Source: JBDTSW01 sp963799815 (GTDB lineage Bacteria; Actinomycetota; Thermoleophilia; Solirubrobacterales; 70-9). From it: a stretch of 21,527 nt of DNA. Position 1 is the first letter of the stretch; every line of letters starts with the position of its first letter. This document shows, piece after piece, positions 1 to 8,147 of this stretch. The notes under the pieces are model-generated. The model did no database searches. It worked only from the letters and a program-made list of their open reading frames with translations, and was not told the origin of the DNA. Where the stretch lies: positions 1 to 21,527 of the forward strand of contig CAWCYG010000003.1 of the NCBI GenBank assembly GCA_963799815.1. The letters run 5' to 3'. The position numbers and the translations under genes were made by a program.

Positions 1-40
1 TGTCCATCCCGCCGCCTTACCCGAAATCCAGGCGCGCGAC

Positions 41-736
41 TCAGGGCCCGCCGGGGCCCACCAGCGTTTCGAGCGCCCTCCGATTGATCTCGATCATCAA
101 GCGCGAGTACGAGCCCTCATCCGGAAGCCGGTCCCCACGGTCGAGATCGAGGCCGCCGGTCGCGAGCTCGAATATGCCGTCGGACGCCCGCCATCGGGCC
201 AGCGTCTCCGCGCCTGCGCTCACATGTCCGCGGACCCGGTCGCCTCGTCCCGAGCTCTCGGCGCTCATGCCCGAGAACCCCGCGGCGTCCAGAGCGGCGA
301 CCACGGACCTACGAAGCTTTCGCGCGAGATCCGGAGCGGGCCGCTGGCGTAGACGGCCGAGGATCCTGATCGCCGGCCGGCAGGCGAGGAGCGCTGGGGG
401 CGGGCACCTGCGCTCGACCGAAAAGACCACGAAGGACAGTCGGGCCAGCAAATCGTCCTCGAGGTCGACACCGGCGCGCCCGATGGCCGCCGTCTCGCGG
501 CGCAGAGCCCTCAGGAGCTCGGGCGGGATCGACGCGCCGGCTCCCCGCCGGGCCAGCTGCTCGACAACGTGCGCCGGCCGGGACGAACGCACGTGCAGGG
601 CGACATCGGAATGTAGGCCGCCGCCCGGCCGAACCGTCGCCGGCTTCCCGTCGTCCCCTGTTCCGGCCCCGCTCGCGACGACCACGATCACCAGCGCCAC
701 GGCCAGCAGGGCGAGGATCACAATCGCGACACGCAC
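41..736 (-). CDS. Membrane-anchored or secreted protein of unknown function
   Basis: I do not recognise this 231-residue protein. Residues 3-22 form one strongly hydrophobic segment at the very N-terminus, followed by a small, polar Gly/Asp-rich linker. This suggests a signal anchor or signal peptide with the remainder outside the membrane. The rest is Arg/Ala/Leu-rich and mostly helical-looking, with two cysteines (111 and 119) that could pair outside the cell. No catalytic motif is visible. The start is GTG, two bases after the stop of the alcohol dehydrogenase gene, with no clear Shine-Dalgarno sequence, so translation is probably coupled to that gene. It is the last gene of the leftward operon inside the window. 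A role in B6 catabolism is not supported by sequence; position is the only link. The opposite strand has an Arg/Ser-rich open frame that I regard as a shadow. Confidence 0.55.
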   Translation of the reverse strand: MRVAIVILALLAVALVIVVVASGAGTGDDGKPATVRPGGGLHSDVALHVRSSRPAHVVEQLARRGAGASIPPELLRALRRETAAIGRAGVDLEDDLLARLSFVVFSVERRCPPPALLACRPAIRILGRLRQRPAPDLARKLRRSVVAALDAAGFSGMSAESSGRGDRVRGHVSAGAETLARWRASDGIFELATGGLDLDRGDRLPDEGSYSRLMIEINRRALETLVGPGGP

Positions 737-738
737 GG

Positions 739-1770
739 CTAGGGCGCGAGAACGACCTTCGTTGCCTCGCGCTGGTCGAAGAGCTCGTAGGCGCGCGGCG
801 CATCTTCCAGGGCCATCCGGTGGCTGATCAGGTCGGCCGGGCGCAGCTCGCCGGCGACGATCATCGCCAGCAGCAACTCGCGATCGTTGATCGGGTCGCC
901 CATCGCGAAGCGCAGCGTCAGCTCGCCCTCGAACATCCGCCCGGCGTCGAGCGGATAGTCGGGCTCGAAATGCGCCCCGACGACGGAGACCGTTCCCCTA
1001 CCGCGGGCGAGCGAGAAGGCGGCGTCCAGAGCGGGCTTCGCTCCCGCCGACTCGATCACCACGTCCGCGCCGAGGCCGCCGGTGGCGTCGGCGACCGCTT
1101 CGGCGGCCGAGTCTGGATCGACCGCCTCCGCGCCGAGGCCGGCCGCGAGCTCGCGTCGTGCAGCGATCCCGTCGATCGCGATGACACGGCGCGCGACTCG
1201 GCGGGCGAACAGGATCGCCATCAGGCCCACGGTCCCGCAGCCGAGCACGGCCACCACGTCGCCGACCTCGACCCCGCCACGGCGCACCGCCGAGAGGCCG
1301 GTGGGGAGCATGTCGGCGACGAAGACGGCATCGTCGTCGGTCACCTCGTCGGGAATCGGCCACAGCGAACGATCGGCGTTGGGGGCGCGCACCAGCTCCG
1401 CCTGCCCGCCGTCGAGGCGCTCGTAGACGCCGCTGTAGCCGAACAGGGCCCGGTTCTCGCACTGCATCGGGCGCGCCGCGCGGCATTGGCCGCAGGTCCC
1501 GTCGGAGATCATGCTCGCGTTGACCACCCGCTGCCCGGCCCGGAGGCCGCTGACGCCGTCGCCGACCTCCCGCACCACGCCGACCCATTCGTGACCGGGG
1601 ATCGTCCCGGCCTCGAATCCGGGCGTGAACCCGTGATAGGGAAACAGGTCCGCGCCGCAGATCGCCGTCTGCGTGACCTCGACCACCGCATCGGTAGCGG
1701 CCTGGATCTCGGGATCGGGAGCCTCGTCGAGCTCGAGCCGCTCGGGCCCCTGGATACGCACCGCCCTCAT
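739..1770 (-). CDS. Zinc-dependent medium-chain alcohol dehydrogenase (MDR family)
   Basis: This 343-residue protein has the full medium-chain dehydrogenase layout: a GroES-like N-terminal domain and a Rossmann domain with GCGTVGL at 177-183. Catalytic zinc ligands are visible as Cys38 and the GHE motif (His60, Glu61). The structural-zinc lobe keeps Cys93, Cys96 and Cys104, but Asp90 sits where the first cysteine is usual. Asp200 at the end of the second Rossmann strand favours NAD(H) over NADP(H). The ATG overlaps the VOC gene's TGA (ATGA), so the two are translationally coupled. The neighbouring genes encode vitamin B6 catabolic enzymes. The pathway needs an alcohol oxidation of 4-pyridoxate to its 5-formyl derivative, done by a membrane-bound flavoenzyme in Mesorhizobium. 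I infer this enzyme could fill that step, or oxidise pyridoxine to pyridoxal. Family assignment is firm; substrate is a guess from context. Confidence 0.9.
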   Translation of the reverse strand: MRAVRIQGPERLELDEAPDPEIQAATDAVVEVTQTAICGADLFPYHGFTPGFEAGTIPGHEWVGVVREVGDGVSGLRAGQRVVNASMISDGTCGQCRAARPMQCENRALFGYSGVYERLDGGQAELVRAPNADRSLWPIPDEVTDDDAVFVADMLPTGLSAVRRGGVEVGDVVAVLGCGTVGLMAILFARRVARRVIAIDGIAARRELAAGLGAEAVDPDSAAEAVADATGGLGADVVIESAGAKPALDAAFSLARGRGTVSVVGAHFEPDYPLDAGRMFEGELTLRFAMGDPINDRELLLAMIVAGELRPADLISHRMALEDAPRAYELFDQREATKVVLAP

Positions 1771-2168
1771 GCCGGCTCCTCGAGCTCGACCAGATACCCG
1801 TCGGGATCGACCGCGAAGCAGCGCGCACCGCCCCAGGGCGGCGAGAACGGCTCGGCGAGGAACTCGACCCCCTCCTCGCGCAGTTGCTCGTAGGCGCCCC
1901 GGCAGTCGCTGAGCTCGAGCACCAGCGCCACCTGCAGGCGCGAGCGATCCTCAGGAGCCACCATCGCCACCCCCGGGCGGTCTTCCGCCGGATGACCCTG
2001 CGCGGCAAGCGAGAGCCGCGCGCCGGCGAGCTCCAGCGTCGCGTAGGGCGGATCGTCATAGCTCGCCTCGACCGCGAACCCGAGCCGGTCGCGATACCAG
2101 GCGCTCGAGACCTCGACGTCGGCGACGGCGAGGATCGCACCCGCGCGGGTGATGGCCGGGGGCGCCAT
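1767..2168 (-). CDS. VOC (glyoxalase/extradiol dioxygenase) superfamily protein
   Basis: A 133-residue protein with one vicinal-oxygen-chelate module pair: an N-terminal segment with the typical S-x-x-WYRDRLGF pattern (21-31) and a C-terminal strand ending in DPDGYLVELEE (121-131). Length fits a single-domain glyoxalase-like protein. The usual N-terminal metal-binding histidine is not obvious, while a glutamate in the last strand is present, so metal binding is uncertain. The start is ATG, whose A is the last base of the SDR gene's TGA; its own stop overlaps the next ATG by ATGA. This places it firmly inside the operon between the pyridoxal dehydrogenase-like SDR and the alcohol dehydrogenase. 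VOC proteins include dioxygenases, isomerases, lyases and ligand-binding proteins, so a role on a ring-cleavage or lactone intermediate is possible but not shown. Confidence 0.85.
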   Translation of the reverse strand: MAPPAITRAGAILAVADVEVSSAWYRDRLGFAVEASYDDPPYATLELAGARLSLAAQGHPAEDRPGVAMVAPEDRSRLQVALVLELSDCRGAYEQLREEGVEFLAEPFSPPWGGARCFAVDPDGYLVELEEPA

Positions 2169-2902
2169 CAGTGGCGGGTGTGGCCGCCGTCGACCACGAT
2201 CATCTGACCGGTCACCCAGGCCGCCTCCTCGGAGCAGAGGAAGGCCACCGTCGGGGCGATGTCGGCCGGCTCGCCGCGTCGCGGTATCGCCTGGAGGCTC
2301 TGCACGAAGTCGAACGCCTCGGCGTGCGGGCTGGCGAGCACCCCGTCGCTTGCCGTCAGGCCGGGCGCAACGGCGTTGACCGTGATCCCGTGTCCCCCGA
2401 CCTCGGTCGCCAGCGCCCGGGTGAAGCCCCAGACGCCGCCCTTCGCGGCCACGTAGGCGGCCATGTTCGGCGTGCCGGCCATCACCGTATTCGAGGCGAC
2501 GTTCGTGATCCGGCCGTAGCCCGCCTCGCGCATCGGCCCCCAAACTGCGCGCGAGCACAGGTAGACGCTGGTCAGGTTGGTGTCGATGATCTTCTGCCAG
2601 TGCGCAAGGTCAACGTCTTCCCAGGCGATGAAGGGCACGATGGCCGCGTTGTTGACCAGCGCGTCGATCCTGCCGTGATCGGCGAGCACGCCGTCGACCA
2701 TCGCGGCGACCGACTGCTCCGAGGAGACGTCGACCTCGGTCGCGGATCCGCGCTCGAGCGCTGATGCGGCCTGCTGGGCTCCCTCGAGGTTGAGGTCGGC
2801 TATCACGACGCTCGCCCCCTCGGCGTCGAGCTTCTCGGCGATGGCGCGTCCGATTCCCTGGGCGGCGCCGGTGACGATGGCCACCCGGTCTGCGAGCTTC
2901 AT
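2168..2902 (-). CDS. SDR-family NAD-dependent dehydrogenase, probable pyridoxal 4-dehydrogenase
   Basis: A complete 244-residue classical short-chain dehydrogenase. The cofactor motif TGAAQGIG is at 11-18, Asp36 favours NAD, and the NNAA motif is at 84-87. The catalytic set is Asn109, Ser137, Tyr150 and Lys154. Pyridoxal 4-dehydrogenase of Mesorhizobium loti, an SDR of about 248 residues, oxidises the hemiacetal of pyridoxal to 4-pyridoxolactone. From memory, this protein shares its characteristic stretches, including IVPFxAWxDVDL near 88-99, AGTPNMAAYVAAKGG at 142-156 and the ASPHxEAF segment near 190-197. These go beyond generic SDR motifs. The gene lies directly downstream of the lactonase that would act on its product, with an AGTGAGGA Shine-Dalgarno sequence ahead of the ATG. 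Its stop overlaps the VOC start by one base. I am confident of the family and fairly confident of the substrate. Confidence 0.85.
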   Translation of the reverse strand: MKLADRVAIVTGAAQGIGRAIAEKLDAEGASVVIADLNLEGAQQAASALERGSATEVDVSSEQSVAAMVDGVLADHGRIDALVNNAAIVPFIAWEDVDLAHWQKIIDTNLTSVYLCSRAVWGPMREAGYGRITNVASNTVMAGTPNMAAYVAAKGGVWGFTRALATEVGGHGITVNAVAPGLTASDGVLASPHAEAFDFVQSLQAIPRRGEPADIAPTVAFLCSEEAAWVTGQMIVVDGGHTRH

Positions 2903-2919
2903 CTCTCGTTCCTCACTTT

Positions 2920-3672
2920 CTAGTAGTGCTCGGGCGCATGCCGGTAGGACTCCCACGCGGCGTTGTCGTGGGTGAAGAAGACCTCCGCGTCGAGTCGCTC
3001 GGCGAGCCTCTTGAGCTTGCGCAATGAGACGTAGTTGGCCGTGGGGTCGTTGTGGAAGCCGGAGATCAGCTCCTTCTCCCAGGTCTCCTGGGTGTAGGTG
3101 ACGTCGGCACAGAACAGCATCGGCCTGCGCCCCTCCTTGTCGATCACCATCGAGTAGTGACCGACCGTGTGACCCGGGGTGTGCAAGAGCCGGATGCCAT
3201 CGGCGAAGTCGACCTCCTCGCCCTCCAGCCACCGGTAGACGGAGTCCGGGCGGTGAAAGACCTTGTCGGCGTAGCCGAGCCTCTCGAAGGGCTCCGGGAC
3301 CAGGGCATGGCGAAGCTCCTCCTTTCCGACCCACGTCGGCGCGTCGGGAAGGTGGCGCTGGCCGCCGCAGTGATCGAAGTGAAGGTGTGAGTTGATCACC
3401 GCGCTGACGTCGGACGGCCCGAACCCGCAGCGCTCGAGCTGGGCCGTGATCGTCTGATCCTCGGTTTGCTCGGGCAGCTCGAACGCCAGGTACTCCTCGA
3501 CGGTGCCCTTGTCGAACCCGGAGTCGAACAGAAACAGCCCGTCCGTGTGGTCGATCAGAACGCTGTAGACCGGGAACCGAACCGGATTGCCGGTGTCGAT
3601 GTTCCACATCACGTGCGAGCGATCGATCACCAGGCTGCCCGAATCGAGCAGCCAGACGCGGTTCACACCCAT
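2920..3672 (-). CDS. MBL-fold lactonase, probable 4-pyridoxolactonase
   Basis: A 250-residue metallo-beta-lactamase-fold hydrolase with the dinuclear zinc set: HLHFDH at 96-101, His168 (TPGH), Asp190 and His235. It belongs to the group containing N-acyl-homoserine lactonases and 4-pyridoxolactonase. From memory, the M. loti 4-pyridoxolactonase shares the N-terminal VRFPVYS (31-37) and LIDH (39-42) stretches, NSHxHFDHCGG (94-104), FExLGYxD (129-136), TPGHxxGHYS (165-174) and the xYTQ (193-195) segment. That enzyme opens the lactone to 4-pyridoxate. The gene has a perfect AGGAGG (3680-3685) seven bases before its ATG, and that site begins inside the upstream gene's stop codon. Lying next to a pyridoxal-dehydrogenase-like SDR and a pathway-specific HAD-fold dehydrogenase, B6 degradation is much likelier than quorum quenching. 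Confidence 0.87.
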   Translation of the reverse strand: MGVNRVWLLDSGSLVIDRSHVMWNIDTGNPVRFPVYSVLIDHTDGLFLFDSGFDKGTVEEYLAFELPEQTEDQTITAQLERCGFGPSDVSAVINSHLHFDHCGGQRHLPDAPTWVGKEELRHALVPEPFERLGYADKVFHRPDSVYRWLEGEEVDFADGIRLLHTPGHTVGHYSMVIDKEGRRPMLFCADVTYTQETWEKELISGFHNDPTANYVSLRKLKRLAERLDAEVFFTHDNAAWESYRHAPEHY

Positions 3673-3684
3673 CTTCGTACCTCC

Positions 3685-4617
3685 TCAGACGTCCTGCGCG
3701 TCGAGTGTCTTGCGGACCGCGACCAGCGCCGCGGCGCGCTTGGCCGGCAGCTCGGCCAGCTCGTCCTGTGAGTATTCGAACAGCCCGCCGCCCGCCTTGA
3801 TGCCCAGCTTGCCCTGCTCGGTCAGCTTGGTGATCGTCTCCGACACACCGGACTCCGTCGAGAGGTCGGAGTTCAGGTAGTTGGCGACGCTCTCGTAGAT
3901 GTCGAGGCCGGCCACGTCGAGCAGCTGCATGGGCGGGATCACGGCGAGCTTGTAGCCGATTCCCCACTTGACGTTCAGGTCGAGCTCCTCGGCGTCGATC
4001 ACCCCCTCGTCGACGAGCGCGAGGCACTCGCGCATGATCGCGTAGAGCACGCGATTCTCGACAAACCCAGGGACCTCCTTCTTGAGCTGACTGGCGCGGT
4101 AGCCGACTCGCGCGATCAGGCCCTGCGCCGCGGCGATGGTGGCGTCACTGGTCCGCTCGCCCGGGATCACCTCGATCATCGGGATGAGGTGTGGTGGATT
4201 GGACCAATGCATCCCGATCACCCGCTCGGGTTGCTCGAGGTTCTCCGCGATCTTGGTGATGGGGATTCCGGACGTGTTCGAGCTCAGGACCGCATCGTCG
4301 GCGACGTGCCGCTCGAACTCCGCGAACACCTCCTGCTTGAGCTCGAGCTTCTCGGGAACCGCTTCGAGCACGAAGTCCGCTCCCTCGAGCGACGCTGCGA
4401 GGTCGGTTTCGAAGCGGATGTCGCCGCCCGTGCTCTGCTCGGTCCCCAGACGCTCGAGCACTCCCCGAGCCAGCTCGACTCCGGCGCGCGCCCTGTCCAG
4501 CGCCTCCTCGGACACGTCGTAGAGGGCGACCCGGATTCCGGCGCGTTCGAGCACCGCGCCCATCCCGGGCCCCATGGTCCCGGTGCCGACAACCGCGGCT
4601 CCACCGATGTCACTCAT
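3685..4617 (-). CDS. HAD-fold dehydrogenase, probable 5-formyl-3-hydroxy-2-methylpyridine-4-carboxylate 5-dehydrogenase
   Basis: A 310-residue protein with the 3-hydroxyacyl-CoA dehydrogenase fold. The NAD-binding GTGTMG is at 11-16, SGIPITK at 116-122, the catalytic His137 lies in MHWSNPP, Glu149 in IPMIEV, and VPGFVENRVLYA at 182-193. Ordinary hydroxyacyl-CoA dehydrogenases read differently around the active site. The MHWSNPPHxIPMIEV and WGIGYK (218-223) stretches match my memory of the Mesorhizobium vitamin B6 enzyme. That enzyme oxidises the 5-formyl group to give 3-hydroxy-2-methylpyridine-4,5-dicarboxylate. The start ATG overlaps the stop of the molybdopterin subunit gene by eight bases. 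The stop is followed 12 bases later by the lactonase. No thiolase, enoyl-CoA hydratase or CoA ligase lies nearby, which argues against fatty-acid oxidation. Confidence 0.85.
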   Translation of the reverse strand: MSDIGGAAVVGTGTMGPGMGAVLERAGIRVALYDVSEEALDRARAGVELARGVLERLGTEQSTGGDIRFETDLAASLEGADFVLEAVPEKLELKQEVFAEFERHVADDAVLSSNTSGIPITKIAENLEQPERVIGMHWSNPPHLIPMIEVIPGERTSDATIAAAQGLIARVGYRASQLKKEVPGFVENRVLYAIMRECLALVDEGVIDAEELDLNVKWGIGYKLAVIPPMQLLDVAGLDIYESVANYLNSDLSTESGVSETITKLTEQGKLGIKAGGGLFEYSQDELAELPAKRAAALVAVRKTLDAQDV

Positions 4618-6922
4618 TTGCTGTGTCCTCCTTGATCTGCTGGATTCGGCCCCACACCCGCTCGGGCGTGAAGGGAAGCTCGTTCATCAGGACGCCGGCG
4701 TCGGCCAGCGCGGTCGCGATCGCCGCAGGGGTGGCGGCCTGTGCGCCCTCGCCGCACCCCTTGGCCCCGTAGGGGCCGGGGCCGTCGCCGTTCTCGACGA
4801 TGATCCCCTTCATCTGCGCCGGCATATCGTCGACCCGGGGAACCCGGTAGTCGAGCAGGTTGCCGTTGGTGAGCAGCCCGTCGGCGAATACGAGCTCCTC
4901 GAACAGGGCGTTGCCCACACCCTGCAGGACCGCGCCCTCGTCCTGGCGCTCGACGAGAAGAGGGTTGATCGCCTTGCCGACGTCGGCGATCGTGGCCATC
5001 CGCTCGACAGTGACCCGCCCGGTCTCGGGGTCGACCACGACCTCGGCGGCGGCCACGCAGACCTCCCAGAAGACGGGCCCCTCGGCGTAGGAGCCGCTGC
5101 CCTGCTCGGGGCGGACCTCGCCCTCCCCGACGACCTCGCCGCCGACGAAGCCGAAGCGCTCGGCGATCAGCTCGACGTAGCTTGCCTGCCGGCCGGCCCC
5201 GCGAACGATCCCGTCGACGACCTCGAGCTGGGTCCGCTCGGTCGCCCAGGCCTCCGCCGCGGTCTCGAGCAGGCGTTCGCGCAGATCGGCCGCGGCGCGC
5301 TGGACGGCGAGGCCGGCCAGGGTGGTCGAGCGACTTGCACCGGTCGAGCGGTCATACGGCGTGAAGCGCGTGTCGGCCCCCTGCATCGTGACCCGGCTCA
5401 GGTCGATCGCCAGCTCGTGAGCGGCGATCTGGGCCATCACGGTGCGCGCGCCCTGGCCCATCTCCGTGGTCCCGACGTTGACCTCCACGCTCCCGTCGGC
5501 CTCCATGCGCACGTTGGCGCGCGAGACAGGATGGGCTCCGGCGGCCAGCAGGCCGACGGAGACGCCACGTCCGGTCCACTCGCCCTTCGGCTCGGCCCAG
5601 GCCACAGCCGCGGCGGCCTTCTCGACGTCGCCCACCAGGTCGGCGTCCAGCGGCTTGCCGCTGCCGTCGGGGCGCACGGCTTCGCCGGGGCGCAGGAGGT
5701 TTCGGCGCCGCATCTCGAGCGGGTCGATGCCCGCCTGGCGCGCCAGCCCGTCGACCTGCAGCTCGCCGATCCACTGCAGATGGACCGCGCCGAAGGCGCG
5801 ATAGGAGCCGGCGGGGGAGGTGTTCGAGTAGACGCAGCTTGCGTCGACGTGCACGGCCTCCCAGCCGTAGGGGCCGGGCGCTGCGTCGCCGGCGGTCGCA
5901 CACACGCGCGGCCCGTTGTCGGCGTAGGCCCCTGTGTCAAGCCAGAGCCGCACGCTGCGCGAGAGCAGCTTCCCATCCCGCGTCGCCGTGGTCTTCATAC
6001 GGCAATGCATCCCGTGGCGGCGGCTGGTAAGCATCGACTCCTCGACGCTGTTCTGAATCCTCACCGGACGCTGCGCCTTCCACGAGAGTGCCGCGGTGAT
6101 CGGCTCCATCTTCGTGTAGCTCTTCGAGCCGAAGCCTCCGCCGAGGTAGGGCACGATCACCCGCACGCGGCCGAGTGGCAGGTTGAACAGGTCGGCGATC
6201 TCGGCCCGGACCAGGAAGGGATGCTGACAGGAGGCCCACAGGGTGATCTCGCCGTCACCGAAGTCGGCGACCACCGTGTGAGTCTCCATCGAGTACTGAT
6301 AGACGGCGGGAAACTCGTACTCCCCCTCGACGCTCAACTCGGCTTCCGCCTCGGACAGCTCCACCGAGCCGGCGTCGAGGCGGTAGCGGTAGCAGACGTT
6401 GCCCTCGCGCTCGGGGAGCCTGCCGAGACCGTGGAAGAGCCCGGGCCGCAGCTCGTCCTCGTGCACGAGCGGAGCGTCGTCGGCTGTCGCCTCCGCGATC
6501 GTGCCGACAACGGGCAGCTCGTCGTAGTCGACCTCGATCGCGCGCAACGCGGCCTCGGCGGTTGCCTCGTCCTCGGCCGCCACGGCGGCGACCGGCTCTC
6601 CGTGGAAGCGCACCCGGTCGATCGCGAGGATCGGCCGGTCCTTGATCGCGTGGCCGTAGTGGGGATCGAAGTGCTCGAGCTCGGACCCGACCAGCACGCT
6701 GACCACTCCCGGCATCGACTCGGCGGCCGAGGCGTCGATCGAGGCGATGCGGGCGTGCGCGTACTCGGCGCGCAGGACCTTCCCGTGCAACATCCGTGGC
6801 ACCTCGATATCGCCGCTGAACTGCGCTCGGCCGCTGGCCTTCTCGCGCCCGTCCTTGCGCTGCTCGGAGCGTCCGATCCGCTCGACCACAGGCGTTGGAT
6901 CAGAGGTTCGCGGTGTGCTCAC
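4610..6922 (-). CDS. Molybdopterin-binding (large) subunit of a xanthine dehydrogenase-family hydroxylase
   Basis: A 770-residue catalytic subunit of the molybdenum hydroxylase family. Visible motifs are GGGFGSK at 261-267, SYRAFG at 373-378, MGQGART at 488-494 and GCGEG at 722-726, with Glu725 as the expected catalytic base. It lacks the AYRCSFR loop of CO dehydrogenase. These enzymes hydroxylate heteroaromatic carbons next to ring nitrogen, or aldehydes, using water as the oxygen source. I chose the GTG whose GTGA overlaps the stop of the [2Fe-2S] subunit gene. The open frame continues upstream by 53 codons, but that part reads as Arg-rich shadow. The FAD partner is encoded about 12.5 kb away in the divergent operon. 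In this context the likely substrate is a 3-hydroxypyridine intermediate of B6 breakdown; oxidation of a pyridine aldehyde is the alternative. No maturation factor is in the window. Confidence 0.93.
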   Translation of the reverse strand: MSTPRTSDPTPVVERIGRSEQRKDGREKASGRAQFSGDIEVPRMLHGKVLRAEYAHARIASIDASAAESMPGVVSVLVGSELEHFDPHYGHAIKDRPILAIDRVRFHGEPVAAVAAEDEATAEAALRAIEVDYDELPVVGTIAEATADDAPLVHEDELRPGLFHGLGRLPEREGNVCYRYRLDAGSVELSEAEAELSVEGEYEFPAVYQYSMETHTVVADFGDGEITLWASCQHPFLVRAEIADLFNLPLGRVRVIVPYLGGGFGSKSYTKMEPITAALSWKAQRPVRIQNSVEESMLTSRRHGMHCRMKTTATRDGKLLSRSVRLWLDTGAYADNGPRVCATAGDAAPGPYGWEAVHVDASCVYSNTSPAGSYRAFGAVHLQWIGELQVDGLARQAGIDPLEMRRRNLLRPGEAVRPDGSGKPLDADLVGDVEKAAAAVAWAEPKGEWTGRGVSVGLLAAGAHPVSRANVRMEADGSVEVNVGTTEMGQGARTVMAQIAAHELAIDLSRVTMQGADTRFTPYDRSTGASRSTTLAGLAVQRAAADLRERLLETAAEAWATERTQLEVVDGIVRGAGRQASYVELIAERFGFVGGEVVGEGEVRPEQGSGSYAEGPVFWEVCVAAAEVVVDPETGRVTVERMATIADVGKAINPLLVERQDEGAVLQGVGNALFEELVFADGLLTNGNLLDYRVPRVDDMPAQMKGIIVENGDGPGPYGAKGCGEGAQAATPAAIATALADAGVLMNELPFTPERVWGRIQQIKEDTANE

Positions 6923-7380
6923 CGGGTCAGTGCCTCCGCCGCGTCGACGATCGACTTGTAGCCGGTGCAGCGGCAGACGTTGCCGTCGAGTCCGGCCATC
7001 ACGTCGTCGCGATTGCGCAGCTCGCCCGCATCGCGCAGCGCCTTGAGCGTCAGCAGGAATCCGGGCGTGCAGAAGCCGCACTGCAGCGCGGCGCGATCGA
7101 CGAAGGCGCGCTCGAACTCAGCGAATTCGGGAGTTTCGGCGAAGCCTTCGATCGTCAGCACCTCACGCCCGTCGGCATCGCAGGTCAGAAACGTGCACGA
7201 GCTGACCGGCTCACCGTCGACGAGAACCGTGCAGGTGCCGCAGACCTGGACATCGCAGGATCGCTTTGCCCCGGTCAGGCCGAGCCGCTCTCTCAGCGTG
7301 TCGAGCAGCAGCTCCTGTGCCGGCACGACCAGCTTGCGCCGGGTGCCGTTGACGACCATGTTTGCCGCCGCCTCCGGCAC
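6919..7380 (-). CDS. [2Fe-2S] (small) subunit of a xanthine dehydrogenase-family hydroxylase
   Basis: A 153-residue ferredoxin-type subunit that carries electrons from the molybdenum site to FAD. All eight cluster cysteines are present. The plant-ferredoxin-like cluster uses Cys42, Cys47, Cys50 and Cys62. The second cluster uses Cys101 and Cys104 in CGFCTPG plus Cys136 and Cys138 in CRCTGY. Length is normal for the family. The start given is GTG, four bases after the upstream aldolase-fold gene's stop, with a GGAG nearby. An in-frame ATG at 7359 (residue 8) is a reasonable alternative, also with a GGAGG upstream. The stop overlaps the large subunit's GTG start, giving a coupled small-large pair. 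The order small-large with the medium subunit elsewhere is unusual. Confidence 0.93.
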   Translation of the reverse strand: MPEAAANMVVNGTRRKLVVPAQELLLDTLRERLGLTGAKRSCDVQVCGTCTVLVDGEPVSSCTFLTCDADGREVLTIEGFAETPEFAEFERAFVDRAALQCGFCTPGFLLTLKALRDAGELRNRDDVMAGLDGNVCRCTGYKSIVDAAEALTR

Positions 7381-7383
7381 CGC

Positions 7384-8142
7384 CTACGACTCCATGCCCT
7401 GGGCCAGGCCGCGCCGGCGCATCTCTCGTATCCAGGCCTGCCAGTACTCGTCGACCAGCCCGTCGTTGTACTTGCGCCGCTGCAGATCCTGGACGAGCCC
7501 CATGTCGATCGGCTTCGCCGCGCCGAGAGTGCCGGCAATCGACTGCAGCATCACCGCGCGCTCAAGCGTCACGGCGGCCAGCACCATCCACGGGAGGTCG
7601 CGATGGGCCACCAGCACGCCGTGGTTTCGCAGCAACACGACGGAGTGCCGGCCCAGCGCCTCGGCGACCTTCACACCCTGCTCGGGCTCGGTGATCAGAT
7701 CCGGGGTGCCGTCGTAGACGGCGAGGCCACGGTCGAACATGACCGCGTCATGGGTGAGGTGGAGCAGGTCGGCGTCGGTAGCGGCGAAGGCCGTCGCGTA
7801 GGGCGGGTGGCCGTGGACGATCGCACCCACGTCGTCGCGCCGGCGGTAGACCTCGGTATGCAGCACCGCCTCGAGATGCATCTCGTCGGAGGCATCGCGC
7901 AGATCGGTGTCCAGATCGAACTCGATCACGTCGGCGGGGGCGACCTCCGCCAGGGTCACTCCGCGGCGCTTGATCCACATCCGCTGCGACCGCTCGGGAT
8001 CGCGGGCGCTGACGTGGCCCAGCGTCAGGTCCTGATACCCCTCGTTGGCGAGGATGCGGCAGGCCCAGGCCACCTGCTCGCGCACGGAATCCCGCTCGGT
8101 CACGCGCCCGTCTGCGGCGGTGCGCTTGCCGGCCATCGCCAT
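7384..8142 (-). CDS. Class II aldolase/adducin-fold enzyme, probable hydroxymethylpyridine-dicarboxylate decarboxylase
   Basis: A 252-residue protein of the class II aldolase/adducin family. The GHVS motif is at 42-45, the metal-binding HGHP at 110-113, and NHG at 173-175 supplies the third histidine ligand (His174). Glu91, ahead of LHTEVY, is in the position of the catalytic acid. Family members are fuculose- and ribulose-phosphate aldolases, and one is the Mn-dependent 3-hydroxy-2-methylpyridine-4,5-dicarboxylate 4-decarboxylase of B6 degradation. No sugar kinase or isomerase is nearby, whereas the dehydrogenase that makes the dicarboxylate lies in the same operon. I therefore favour the decarboxylase, giving 3-hydroxy-2-methylpyridine-5-carboxylate. 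The subfamily call is from context more than from unique motifs. The start is an ATG five bases after the cupin stop with a weak ribosome site; another in-frame ATG follows two codons later. Confidence 0.8.
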   Translation of the reverse strand: MAMAGKRTAADGRVTERDSVREQVAWACRILANEGYQDLTLGHVSARDPERSQRMWIKRRGVTLAEVAPADVIEFDLDTDLRDASDEMHLEAVLHTEVYRRRDDVGAIVHGHPPYATAFAATDADLLHLTHDAVMFDRGLAVYDGTPDLITEPEQGVKVAEALGRHSVVLLRNHGVLVAHRDLPWMVLAAVTLERAVMLQSIAGTLGAAKPIDMGLVQDLQRRKYNDGLVDEYWQAWIREMRRRGLAQGMES

Positions 8143-8147
8143 CCGCT

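Noticed and set aside
1..40. Possible end of a further gene at the left edge
   Set aside because: Forty bases are too few to support any call.
820..1893. Long open frame on the plus strand opposite the alcohol dehydrogenase
   Set aside because: No domain motifs, and it covers a clearly functional MDR gene on the other strand. Such antisense frames are expected at this GC content; the same applies to 4574-6961, 8588-9269, 9502-10806, 14669-15982 and 15649-17430.
2920..3672. Quorum-quenching N-acyl-homoserine lactonase
   Set aside because: The fold fits, but the family-specific stretches and the neighbouring SDR and HAD-fold enzymes fit 4-pyridoxolactonase better.
3685..4617. Fatty-acid beta-oxidation 3-hydroxyacyl-CoA dehydrogenase
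   Set aside because: No CoA-dependent enzymes are nearby, and the active-site surroundings read like the B6-pathway enzyme.
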